Below, in pieces: positions 55,716 through 64,000 of a stretch of DNA of 64,000 bases; position 1 is the stretch's first letter; every line of letters begins with the position of its first letter. The DNA comes from Blastobasis lacticolella (Eukaryota > Arthropoda > Insecta > Lepidoptera > Blastobasidae): the NCBI GenBank assembly GCA_905147135.1, contig LR990048.1:16972563-17036562 (forward strand), read 5' to 3'. The notes beneath the pieces were generated by a model, which did no database searches, had not been told where the DNA came from, and worked only from the letters and a program-made list of their open reading frames with translations. Made by a program: the position numbers and the translations under genes.

Positions 55716-56320
55716 CATTCAACGACGCATCCAAGTCGCAGTCGACCGATGCTGCTCCAAAACCAAGGCTATCAATACTGCAGTACCCCAAGGTTCGATG
55801 CTATCTCCCAAGCTGTTTCTTCTGCATATCAATGATATGCTGAATATCCCTAGTATCCATTGCTGTGCAGATGACATTACTGGAGATGCTCGTTATACTG
55901 GCCCATATTCGTCCCTCGTTGTAGGAAAGCCGAATAAGACTTGTGTTAGACATTGAACACTCTTTGGAGCAAGTTGGTCAGTGGAGCCGACTAAACTTGG
56001 TCGAATTCAACCCCTCGAAGACATGGCCGTGTGGTGTCCGGCAGAGTAAAATAGCACCAACCCCTTACAGTCTTCGGTATCATACAAGGCGACTAATGTT
56101 TTCGGGACAAAAAATCTAGAGCCCCCGTGGACTGGAAAATGGACAGCAGCCTATTCCATTGTTATTTTTACAACACTGCAAGCTACAGTATTTTCTTTGG
56201 ACTATGACATGGGATCGTTCAAGAGGTATATTAGAGGTTTCTTTAGAGGCGGGCATAGCATTGGTCGCGCCCCTGGTGTGAAGGACGAATATAAGAAACA
56301 CAACATACGATCCATAGCTG
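55716..56320 (+). pseudogene. LINE reverse transcriptase fragment
   Basis: Begins directly after the preceding LINE. Reads QRRIQVAVDRCCSKTKAINT, AVPQGSMLSPKLFLLHINDM, then CADDITGDARY where YADD would be expected. A later part has the 3' words TTCAAGAGGTATATTAGAGG and GGCGGGCATAGCATTGGTC. Same lineage as 2177-3480. Frame breaks throughout. Confidence 0.75.
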
Positions 56321-57457
56321 TTTGATTATATTGTGACATAAATACGGATGATAATAATTACTAAATATTTTGATGACATTGAAGATTCATTTTTTTCTCG
56401 GAATTCTGGAGTATGGACAAGATGACAATTCACCCTCGTATATACGTGCGAAATACCTATAGTATTATACTATAGTTGATTAAATACTAGGTAGGTACGC
56501 AGTTATAATTTTTTTATGTTGGAACGCCACACATTTCAGTGATAATGAATTTTAGAAATTGTGAAATTTTTTAATCTTTAGTAGTTTGTTAGATTACGGT
56601 TTTTATCTAATTATTGTTTCATAATTCTAATTTTAGCTATAATCACCGATCCAGATATCACACACACATTTAAACTCCGGGACACATCAACTTTGGCGGC
56701 AAAAACTTAAACAAATACTGGGCCCCGCCATTGCCAAAGCCACGGTTTCGCATGGAGCACTGGAGACCTACTCACAGACAGAAACATAAAATATATAGTA
56801 TTGTTTGGCTGCGGTATTCTGCAAGTTGAAGGTACTTTCCATGTCGAGCGGGTTCAATTCAAATGGGATGTCCCGCTGTGCCCTGCCTTAATAAGAACAG
56901 CCAATTATACCTTTCTAAATAATGATGTCAGCGATTAATGATTTAGAGGAACTACCTAGACCTCCTTCAACCAGAAAAAGGGCACCAGCTTAATATGTTG
57001 TGGAGAATAATTATATATTATCTGTGGTTGTGTATTCTCAAACTACGATTTCCGACCCGCCTGCAAAGCTTGAATATTACGGCAATACCCTTTATTGTTG
57101 AGGTTAAGGCTGTGATGTGGAAAGTGGACTGCGATGTGCTAATGATATGAAGTTCATAATCACTCATAACAGCAGAATTGTCAAAGTCAAGGTATGATGA
57201 ATATGACGACTTTGCATTACTCATCAAGCACTGCGTTGTATACATATACTATCGTTATCTCAGGAATCTGACCGACTGATATGTATTACGCAGAAATAGT
57301 AAATAATTACTCACCGATGTTTTGTGTAATAATAATAAAGAATAATACGGTGATAAGTGCAGCAAAATGCTCTTGATAATTGTTCACTGCAAGTGCATTC
57401 ACTGAATCTCGGATGCACTATGTCAAACAAGTGTCTAGTGAATCAAACCCATGCCCA
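56321..57457. other. Spacer with an unrecognised open frame
   Basis: 57018-57245 (minus) is open for 75 codons starting MYTTQCLMSNAKSSY; composition is protein-like but no family was recognised and no splice context is clear. Confidence 0.3.
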
Positions 57458-57629
57458 GCGGGGCTATTGGCTAACTCAGTTGACAACTGTATTTGACACT
57501 AAATAATTCTACACCACGTCATCTACGTTGAAAACTGGCAATAGCGTCTACCAAATTAGTACCAAATTAGAGTAGTGTCAGATTTTTTTATGTCAAATTC
57601 AGTTGTCCACTGAGATAGCCGATAGGCCC
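57458..57629. mobile_element. MITE with GCGGGGCTAT ends, copy 2
   Basis: Reverse orientation of 32715-32877; starts GCGGGGCTATTGGCTAACTC and ends GATAGCCGATAGGCCC. An ACCAAATTAGT duplication lies in the interior. Confidence 0.8.
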
Positions 57630-57846
57630 TCTGATACCCACCACCCTCTTTTTAAACTTTCGATCCTACATACTGTGAATCCGCAGTGGTTTCTTTTGCA
57701 AAAAGGAGGATTATGATTTTGACCGGTATGAATGTTTTTTTGTTGCCCGCTCAAAACTTCTGAACCAAGTAGGTACCTGCTTACTTATCGTTAGAAACGT
57801 CTTTATTATCCACAGGTTGGCTTAGGTGACTTCACAATAAATTGAA

Positions 57847-57945
57847 TTGATGTCTTCTAGAGGACAAAGTCTCGGCTTACGACGAGAGGATGCCGAAGAC
57901 CGGGCGAAGTGGGGAAGATTAAGTAGGAAAGCGACCCTGTTAGCA
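57847..57945 (+). pseudogene. LINE C-terminal fragment
   Basis: Reads RREDAEDRAKWGRLSRKA, a C-terminal signature of RTE-like LINE polyproteins. No (GAT)n tail; the following sequence is AT-rich. Confidence 0.55.
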
Positions 57946-58844
57946 GCAAAATATTTTCGTACCTATTTAGACACCGAAATATTGTTCAATATGCCAATAA
58001 TTTATAATCTATCTTTAATGGCATGTTGTTTTAAGGTAAAGCATTTCAATTATTGCAAATTCGCACTATTACGATCCATATTTTTGTCACCATATCTAAA
58101 ATTTATTCCCGATCGCCGCGACCACGAAAACAAATGAATTTACTTACCGATGAAAAGATAATCCAGGCGTATTTCCACAATTTGCGCTTTCACATTAATG
58201 TGCACTAAATTACACCGTCTTTTAAATGATTTGATTTCAATTTTATTAAGAATTCATAAAATTCAAAACATTGCGCGCGTCATTTTCTTAGAGCTTATAT
58301 GAATAGACGAAAAAACGGGATAGCAAGATTCATAATCATTGTAGAGTAAGCGAACAGGAAATATTTGTGATTTGTGTTTAGTCTGGTATGTCTGTGATTA
58401 TTACTAACGTTTTTTAGGTCTCCTGTTCAAACAACTGTTCAGCACGTTGATACTTTTATTTTCAATTTTTATACGTATAATAATCGCTTTTATGGGTTTC
58501 CTTGGGTTTGGCCCTTCAGGCTTTAATAGCTCTCCAATTCATTCTATTATATTCTGAAAAGGAGAGGATACTATGTTTGTTTGGATGCGACCATTATTCT
58601 AAATCGTCTACGAATTATGTATTTCTTGACATACCTTTTTGTTTTGTTAATTTATTTCCTTTTGGCCTTGAATACGTATTTTTAATAAGTTCTTGGCATA
58701 AATAAGTTTTTAAGTAAATGACGTACCATAGATCGATGCCATGATGGCAAGATTTTATTTCTATTTGCTGCCCACGAAATAAATAAATAAATATGTAAAT
58801 AATAAATTTGATATTGATTGATGGCTAGAGAAAATAATTCAGAC
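57946..58844. other. AT-rich spacer, nothing recognised
   Basis: No element ends or exon features recognised. Confidence 0.4.
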
Positions 58845-59345
58845 TGATGTCTGGGAGTCTGAAGTTGGGAAGTGAAAAGGATATTTCATGCTTATTTACA
58901 AAAATCAATATTATTTGAAAATATCCAGTATTATTATTGCTTAGCAGAAGCTAGGTTGACTATGAGTACTGGGCATCAATCTCCTTTTGTGCCAAATCGT
59001 TCTCGAACGTGATTAAGTGATGATCCGAGCCTTTGTACAGCTGAGGAGTGGACAAAGTTATTCTAGCCTTCGAACTAGAAGGTGGATCAGTATTATAACC
59101 CAAGGCTTACTTTAACAAAATCCAAGTGAATTCAGTGATCCTGCCTGGACTAAGGTTATGTGGACTAGACTCTTTTTGGAACTTTTGTGCTTTATTTAGA
59201 CTATTTTGTTCACTAAACTAGTTTCCGGTCTGAAAGAAATAAAACCCATTACCCTGAATATTTGTGTCTTCTTTATTAACTGAACCTGGCACCGTACGTG
59301 GGACAGTGTTACGTACAGCGCGCGTCGGAAAAGGTGACAACAAAT
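58845..59345 (+). mobile_element. Possible BEL/Pao LTR and primer-binding site
   Basis: AATAAAACCCATTACCCTG (poly(A) signal-like at about 59240) is followed by CTTTATTAACTGAACC and TGGCACCGTACGTGGGAC at 59287-59304. A TGG-starting GC-rich segment right after a poly(A) region looks like an LTR 3' end and tRNA primer-binding site. The LTR 5' boundary and a second LTR were not found, so this is tentative. Confidence 0.35.
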
Positions 59346-59367
59346 CAGTGACTAACTACTTAAAAAT

Positions 59368-59679
59368 ATGAGTCAGAGTAACATAACATTACTCTACTAC
59401 TACATTACGATAATGATATTTCTTTTCTTAGTATTATGTTTAACTTTGTTTATTTGTGTCTTGTCATGGGGTCTTGTGACCATCAATGTTATTATTGTTA
59501 TTCTTATCAAAATACAATACTGTTTACTACTTCTACTGATCCGAACTTCGATTAGAAGATTTTCTTATAGTCTACACTCTCTCTTCGGTTCTTCAATTAT
59601 CTTTGGCCATATAATATGTTGGTATACCTATATTAATGGTACGCGTGTATTTTTGCGACTTTTACAATTAGGTTTATAA
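59368..59679 (+). CDS. Small hydrophobic ORF, unrecognised
   Basis: 103 codons from ATG, ending TAA. About two-thirds of the residues are hydrophobic, with at least two or three likely membrane segments (for example ITIMIFLFLVLCLTLFICVL). It starts about 60 bases after the primer-binding-like site. No family recognised. AT-rich composition (TTA/ATT codons) alone can produce such peptides, so it may be non-coding. Confidence 0.25.
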   Translation: MSQSNITLLYYYITIMIFLFLVLCLTLFICVLSWGLVTINVIIVILIKIQYCLLLLLIRTSIRRFSYSLHSLFGSSIIFGHIICWYTYINGTRVFLRLLQLGL

Positions 59680-60430
59680 ATTGACAAAAACATGTGATGA
59701 AAAAAGTAAAGCATCCAAGTAAAGGGGAGAGAGCATCTACAGGATGTAGAGTAAAATAAAGCTAGAAACATGGATACAGGTATTAAACTATATATTTTGT
59801 TTTTTAGCTGCTTTGACTTCGGCGTCCGCTAAGAAACGAAAAGATTTTTTAAAGCTCTCACGGGAACGGGGGATGAATCGATGATAGGAATAATGTATGG
59901 GAAATGAACGGGGAAACATACAAAGCGGTACATGCGCGTAAAATAGTTAACAGAAAGAAACTATAGCTGTTGGAGTTTGATCTTTCTACAGCGGTTCTAC
60001 TGCTGGACAGATTTGGTTAAAATTGGCAAGGATATCATAATGGCTACCTACTTTTATCCCTAAAAATAACGAAGTTCAATGACTTCGTTAGAAAAAGGCA
60101 AAACCAAAACATTAGCGACCTTGCCAAGGCTTCCCCGTGATTACAATGATTCATTTGTCCACCACTTACTGCGTCTCGTGAGTCATTATTTGCGATATAC
60201 AAGTACAGCATAGCACCACTATCATTTATCTGCGAGCCAAAATAAAGTTAGCTAAGCATGAACATGATAGTCACCTCATTGTCAGTTATCTATGGTGAAG
60301 AATCGATTTCCCTGATTAGATTATGTAGGTACGAGTTATTGAAAAGTTGGAGGTATTAAAAGTAGTACAGTACAACGTTGGTCTAGCATTCGAACGGTGG
60401 CAGTACCACCAAGCGCGACCTTTTTGACAG
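59680..60430. other. Spacer, nothing recognised
   Basis: No exon or element ends recognised. Confidence 0.35.
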
Positions 60431-60458
60431 TTCGCTTTTGAGTGGATTTTTTTAACCA

Positions 60459-60541
60459 TGGCTCCGTGGCTAGATTTACCGTACGAGATAAAGGACGTCA
60501 CGCCCGAGGAAGATAAAATCATCAAGAAATGTGTGCTAGGT
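60459..60541 (+). CDS. Candidate orphan first exon
   Basis: AACCATGG gives an excellent start context, and the frame reads MAPWLDLPYEIKDVTPEEDK, then IIKKCVLG, a charged, protein-like sequence with GC-richer codons than its surroundings. It meets GTTTGT after CTAG near 60540, a possible donor; read through, it stops at TAG 60546. No downstream exon was recognised in the remaining window. Identity unknown. It could be a real first exon with partners beyond the window or a gene fragment. Confidence 0.4.
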
Positions 60542-61585
60542 TTGTAGGTTTTTCCATTTGTGTTTATGTTGTGCTTTTGTAGTGTTTAAAATCGAAAACG
60601 TTTCATGGATTTTCTTTTATGGTGGCCGATACAAATAAAATAATAAAATAACGCATCGTAATAATTGGCCATAAACTTGTTTGCCACCTTGTGGTATAAA
60701 ACATTTTGTGGCTTGAAGTAAAGAGGTAGACGCTGTCAATTATAGAAAATATAAATAGAACAGATTTATTCAGAAAAAAAACACCACAATAACAAAATAA
60801 CATTAAAACGACAAGAACAACACCTAATCGAAAGTACATAATCGAGAAACGATTTTATTTAATTATATTCTGGGACAAAACTAATATAGTATACCTAACA
60901 ACATAACAACATACAAATAAGCATATTATCTAATAAATATCGTGTTGATATTTGGCTGTTCAGCAGTGCCCTTGTTTGAATGAAAAATTCAATTTGAATT
61001 TGTAGGGCGGCAATATTTCGTTTATCATAAATGAAAAAGTTACCAATTTCGATCAGCTGGGCTGTCTGCTCGATTGTTACCGAATAGTATGAAAAAACTC
61101 TATACTTCTGCCATTGAATTGTGATATCTATATCTGCATTTTAGGTCCGAACCGTAAATCCCATAACGCCCTAACAAATTCTGAAGAACGTACCTATCTC
61201 CATAGCGGGAGGCTAGACTAGGCCACACTATCCCTTGTTATGATCTTGACAAACCTCTCGCCTCTTCCACTTTCATCAACCTTTTCCTATAAATATGCTC
61301 GACCCGAAGCTCTAACCGCTCTTTCTGAACCGCTCGCCTCGAGCTGAAGGGTTTTCAAATTTAATCTTCGGCATGAACAATTCAACATTTGGAATACCAT
61401 TGGCATCGAAAGCTAACGGTTCATAAATAGTGAAAATCAGAATCTTTCATCAAAACATTGAATTTTTCATGGCAAAAAAATCAATATTGAAACCGTTCGA
61501 TCGGAAGTGAGCGATTATAACTCTCCACACTCGTGGTAAGTTGTTAGAGATAGAAAAGACAAGTAATGCTCGTCTTTTCTGTCGA
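60542..61585. other. Spacer, nothing recognised
   Basis: AT-rich, with a GC-richer part at 61190-61340. No known repeat or exon recognised. Confidence 0.35.
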
Positions 61586-61589
61586 AATT

Positions 61590-61937
61590 TTAAGAGAGGT
61601 AGGGCATAGCGGGGTATCTCGTTCGAATTGGATCCGCCCGACTGGGGAAGTACCTCCACCTTACAGAATATCGCAGCTAAATAATACTCTTTTAAATAGT
61701 ATTGTGTATCTGCCGGTGAGTAAGGTTTCCAGTGCTCCATGGGGTGGGAATTTGGGGAACCGTCGCTTTGGCAGTGGAGTGGCATTTGCCGTTTGCTGCC
61801 AGAGCTACGTGTTATAGAGGTAGGCAACGCATTAGCGATATTCTTGGTGATGCTAATGTCTATAGGCAGTGGTGACCACTTTCCATCAGGTGGCCCGCTT
61901 GCCTGTTTGCCTACCGCTTGACATAAAAAAAAAAAAA
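61590..61937 (+). mobile_element. LINE 3' UTR with poly(A) tail
   Basis: GTAGGGCATAGCGGGGTATC, CGCCCGACTGGGGAAGTACC, GGCAGTGGAGTGGCATTTGCC, GGTAGGCAACGCATTAGCG and TTTCCATCAGGTGGCCCGC end in a pure A run (61924-61937). This is a 5'-truncated insertion with a well-kept tail, so relatively young. Confidence 0.7.
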
Positions 61938-62270
61938 AGTCGAGCGCTCGCCTGGATACTAGCGGTTTCGAAACAGGTCCCCGATCATTATTCCTTTTGG
62001 CGTGTTTGGTCCTATTCGCGATTCTTTACGTAGATCCTCTAGCAACGATAAGAAATATGGATGAATAAAGAACCGAACTTTTGGCTTAAACTATAAAGAT
62101 ATCAGCAGTTATCACGAGATAACAGTGGCCTTGATGACATCTATTTTATCTTACATATTTAAAAACTCAGTCAGGCGTTGAATAACATTAATAAAATGTA
62201 CAAAGTTTAATCACTGATTGTGTGATAGGATCATAAATGAAGGTGTTCGTATCAGAACTAAAACTCTGCT
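61938..62270. other. Spacer, nothing recognised
   Basis: AT-rich, no elements recognised. Confidence 0.35.
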
Positions 62271-62272
62271 CG

Positions 62273-62620
62273 TTCAGGCGACTGAATGTGTAACTATTCA
62301 TTTATATACTCGTAGTAGTAGTATTGTACTAGTTATAATCTTGTATAAGTTGGCAAGTGTCCAATTTATTATCGGTATAAGGGTATCAATAGATTTTCTT
62401 ATTTGTATTCTAATATCAGTCAACGAAAATCTGTAATTGGCATTCTGTTTCGTAAGAATATTAATATTATTTTGTTGGATGGCTGTGGGTCCTCCAAATG
62501 AAATAAAAGTGTTAAACAGAAATCATGATCCAATCTGGTCAGGTTCCCCTGTTAACAGGATCACGGATATCAGATGGCAGTCTCTCCACTGTATTTAGTT
62601 ACCTGATCTGTCAAAATTAC
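62273..62620 (+). mobile_element. SINE family A, split by about 220 bases
   Basis: CAGGCGACTGAATGTGTAAC at 62277, then unrelated AT-rich sequence, then ATGATCCAATCTGGTCAGG, TAACAGGATCACGGATATC and GATGGCAGTCTCTCCACTG at 62524-62600. The head and tail are missing. Confidence 0.6.
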
Positions 62621-63207
62621 ACTATAGTCCATGAAAAATTGATACGACATAACAGGCATTGATCTCTCGTTATAATTTTTTAACTATGTGTTTGCCTACA
62701 CTCCACTACTCACCAACACGAGTCGACTAGTCGAGTACCCTGGAATTTTTAGGCTATTATCTGTGCTTTTCATAATTAAAAAGCCATCCTCTCTGGTACA
62801 CACAGTACATAGGAACACACAGTAATGCATCACGGCCTTGTTCTCTAAATAATGACAACGCGCAATCGTTGCAACGTCTTAAAAGAGATCAAGACATGCA
62901 CCTTCGGGCTCCGTCCTCGATTCGTTCTCGGATCTTGATTATCACCAAGGAATAAAGTTCTCATCAAGCCAAACAAATGAGCCCAAACTTGATAAAGATC
63001 TATTGTTACATTTAAGAGTTTATCTGACCACTTTCCGACTCCAACGTCAGATCAGCTTGCTGTTACCAAAATATTGCATTGCGATCAAACTTTTCAGTTT
63101 CAATCGAATAGCGAATTGGATCGAATACTGATATAGAGTGCCAAGGTTCCAAGTACCTTACTCTATTGAGATGTATACAGTATTTGATCCACTTCTCGAT
63201 AAAAAAA
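62621..63207. other. Spacer, nothing recognised
   Basis: No exon or repeat family recognised. Confidence 0.35.
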
Positions 63208-63556
63208 AATCATCTTGGCGTTAATGTTCCGGTTGTTCTCTCGCGCATGAGGGCCCGGGGTCCGACTTGACCACAATCCAGTATTTGGCAGATCAGATAA
63301 TTACAGTGGAGCGAATGCCATGTGATCTCCGTGACCCTACTACCAGGGAAACCTGACCAGATTGGATCATGGTTGTGCAGGCCTGAATGTGCAGGTTTTA
63401 TCACGCTGTTTTCCCTCACCGTAAGAGCATCGTTTGGCATTGAACTAATGTTCATAACTCAGAAAAGAGTCATTGGTACACGGCCGCACGGATTCGAACC
63501 CGGTACCTCTCGCTTACGAGTTGTATGCCTTAACTACTCGGCCTTCGACGCTCCAC
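63208..63556 (-). mobile_element. SINE family A, full-length, reversed
   Basis: Minus-strand copy: B-box GGGTTCGAATCC at 63490-63501 and A-box region at 63532-63545 (GGCCGAGTAGTTAAGGC). Then CTCACCGTAAGAG (mirror), the full body, and an (A)n tail at its 3' end (T/A run at 63204-63211). The best copy of the family in the window, usable as a reference. Confidence 0.9.
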
Positions 63557-63889
63557 TCCACAATTTGATCTACTTTCCGATTTACTATAATATTGAAAGT
63601 GTGTGACACATGAATTTTTTTAAAATTTCCCGTATTTTTTCATGTTGCTATAGTTCATATATCAGTTCGTTTGACCTGACCGGCCCACTTCCAAGTCTAC
63701 CCAATCCCACATACACTGCCAACTGATCCTATGTATGATATCGCCTATCTACTATCACTATCAATTCATAAATTATCACGCAACCACCTTCACTACACGT
63801 CTGACAAGCGTGAGGATTATGCAAAAACGTCGATAACGATACTTACATGATTATGACACATTGTAAGTACACTAACTTTTACCGGGGCA
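63557..63889. other. Spacer, nothing recognised
   Basis: No exon or element ends recognised. Confidence 0.35.
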
Positions 63890-63896
63890 TCGGCTT

Positions 63897-64000
63897 TTGC
63901 TGTATATGGTACAGGTTCGTCCCCATATGGAGCACTGCTCCCACCTATGGGCTGGTGCACCCCAATACCAACTCCTTCCACTTTATTCCAATGTCGGGCT
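63897..64000 (+). pseudogene. LINE RT fragment running off the edge
   Basis: Reads VQVRPHMEHCSHLWAGAPQY, the region between RT and the C-terminal domain of the lineage at 2177-3480. The window ends inside it. Confidence 0.65.

Noticed and set aside
1..64000. CRISPR array or bacterial operon
   Set aside because: Repeats are transposons and short tandem arrays; introns, SINEs and Helitrons show this is eukaryotic nuclear DNA.

Overview
This is a piece of an insect nuclear genome, most likely a moth or butterfly. It is AT-rich and gene-poor, and it is full of short tRNA-derived SINEs, Helitrons ending in CTAG, MITEs, and 5'-truncated non-LTR retrotransposons of several clades, some with (GAT)n tails. 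The species cannot be named from the sequence alone. There are no bacterial-type operons, rRNA genes or CRISPR arrays.

Only one host gene is convincingly visible: the 3' end of a + strand gene in exons at 7889-7986, 8442-8603, 9102-9328 and 10007-10428. It encodes the last membrane helix and the long cytoplasmic tail of an unidentified membrane protein. The frame meets a TGA at 9283. It then stays open, in matching splice phase, through the next intron and a further 154 codons, so stop-codon readthrough is the best explanation. A long AT-rich 3' UTR or intergenic tract follows. A possible orphan first exon lies at 60459-60541.

Layout. 1-3757: first copy of a long duplicated segment (596-2175 and about 3518-3757), broken by a LINE. 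3758-7844: unrecognised sequence, then a LINE split by a Tc1/mariner-type inverted-repeat element. 7889-10428: the host gene, with RTE and other LINE tails in its introns. 10429-16310: mostly unique AT-rich sequence. 16311-19527: second copy of the duplicated segment, carrying a hAT element and a MITE. 19528-34300: mosaic of MITEs, SINEs, nested Helitrons and LINE tails. 34327-35895: minus-strand LINE. 36000-42090: MITE, SINEs, LTR-like repeat. 42094-46800: near full-length minus-strand LINE with a PHD finger and an SGNH esterase in ORF1 and an intact 965-codon ORF2. 46800-50400: SINE and Helitron scraps. 50400-55715: near full-length plus-strand LINE with 5' monomers, ORF1 and a broken ORF2. 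55715-64000: LINE fragments, a MITE, an LTR-like leader, SINEs and a LINE running off the edge.

The most interesting signals are two in-frame stop-readthrough candidates. One is in the host gene at 9283. The other is in LINE ORF1 at 52351, where the stop sits in the leaky UGA-CUA-G context; 143 sense codons follow and end in a UAAUG overlap with the ORF2 start. Both plus-strand LINE monomers and minus-strand LINE 5' repeats suggest promoter arrays. All identifications come from reading the sequence; no database search was possible.
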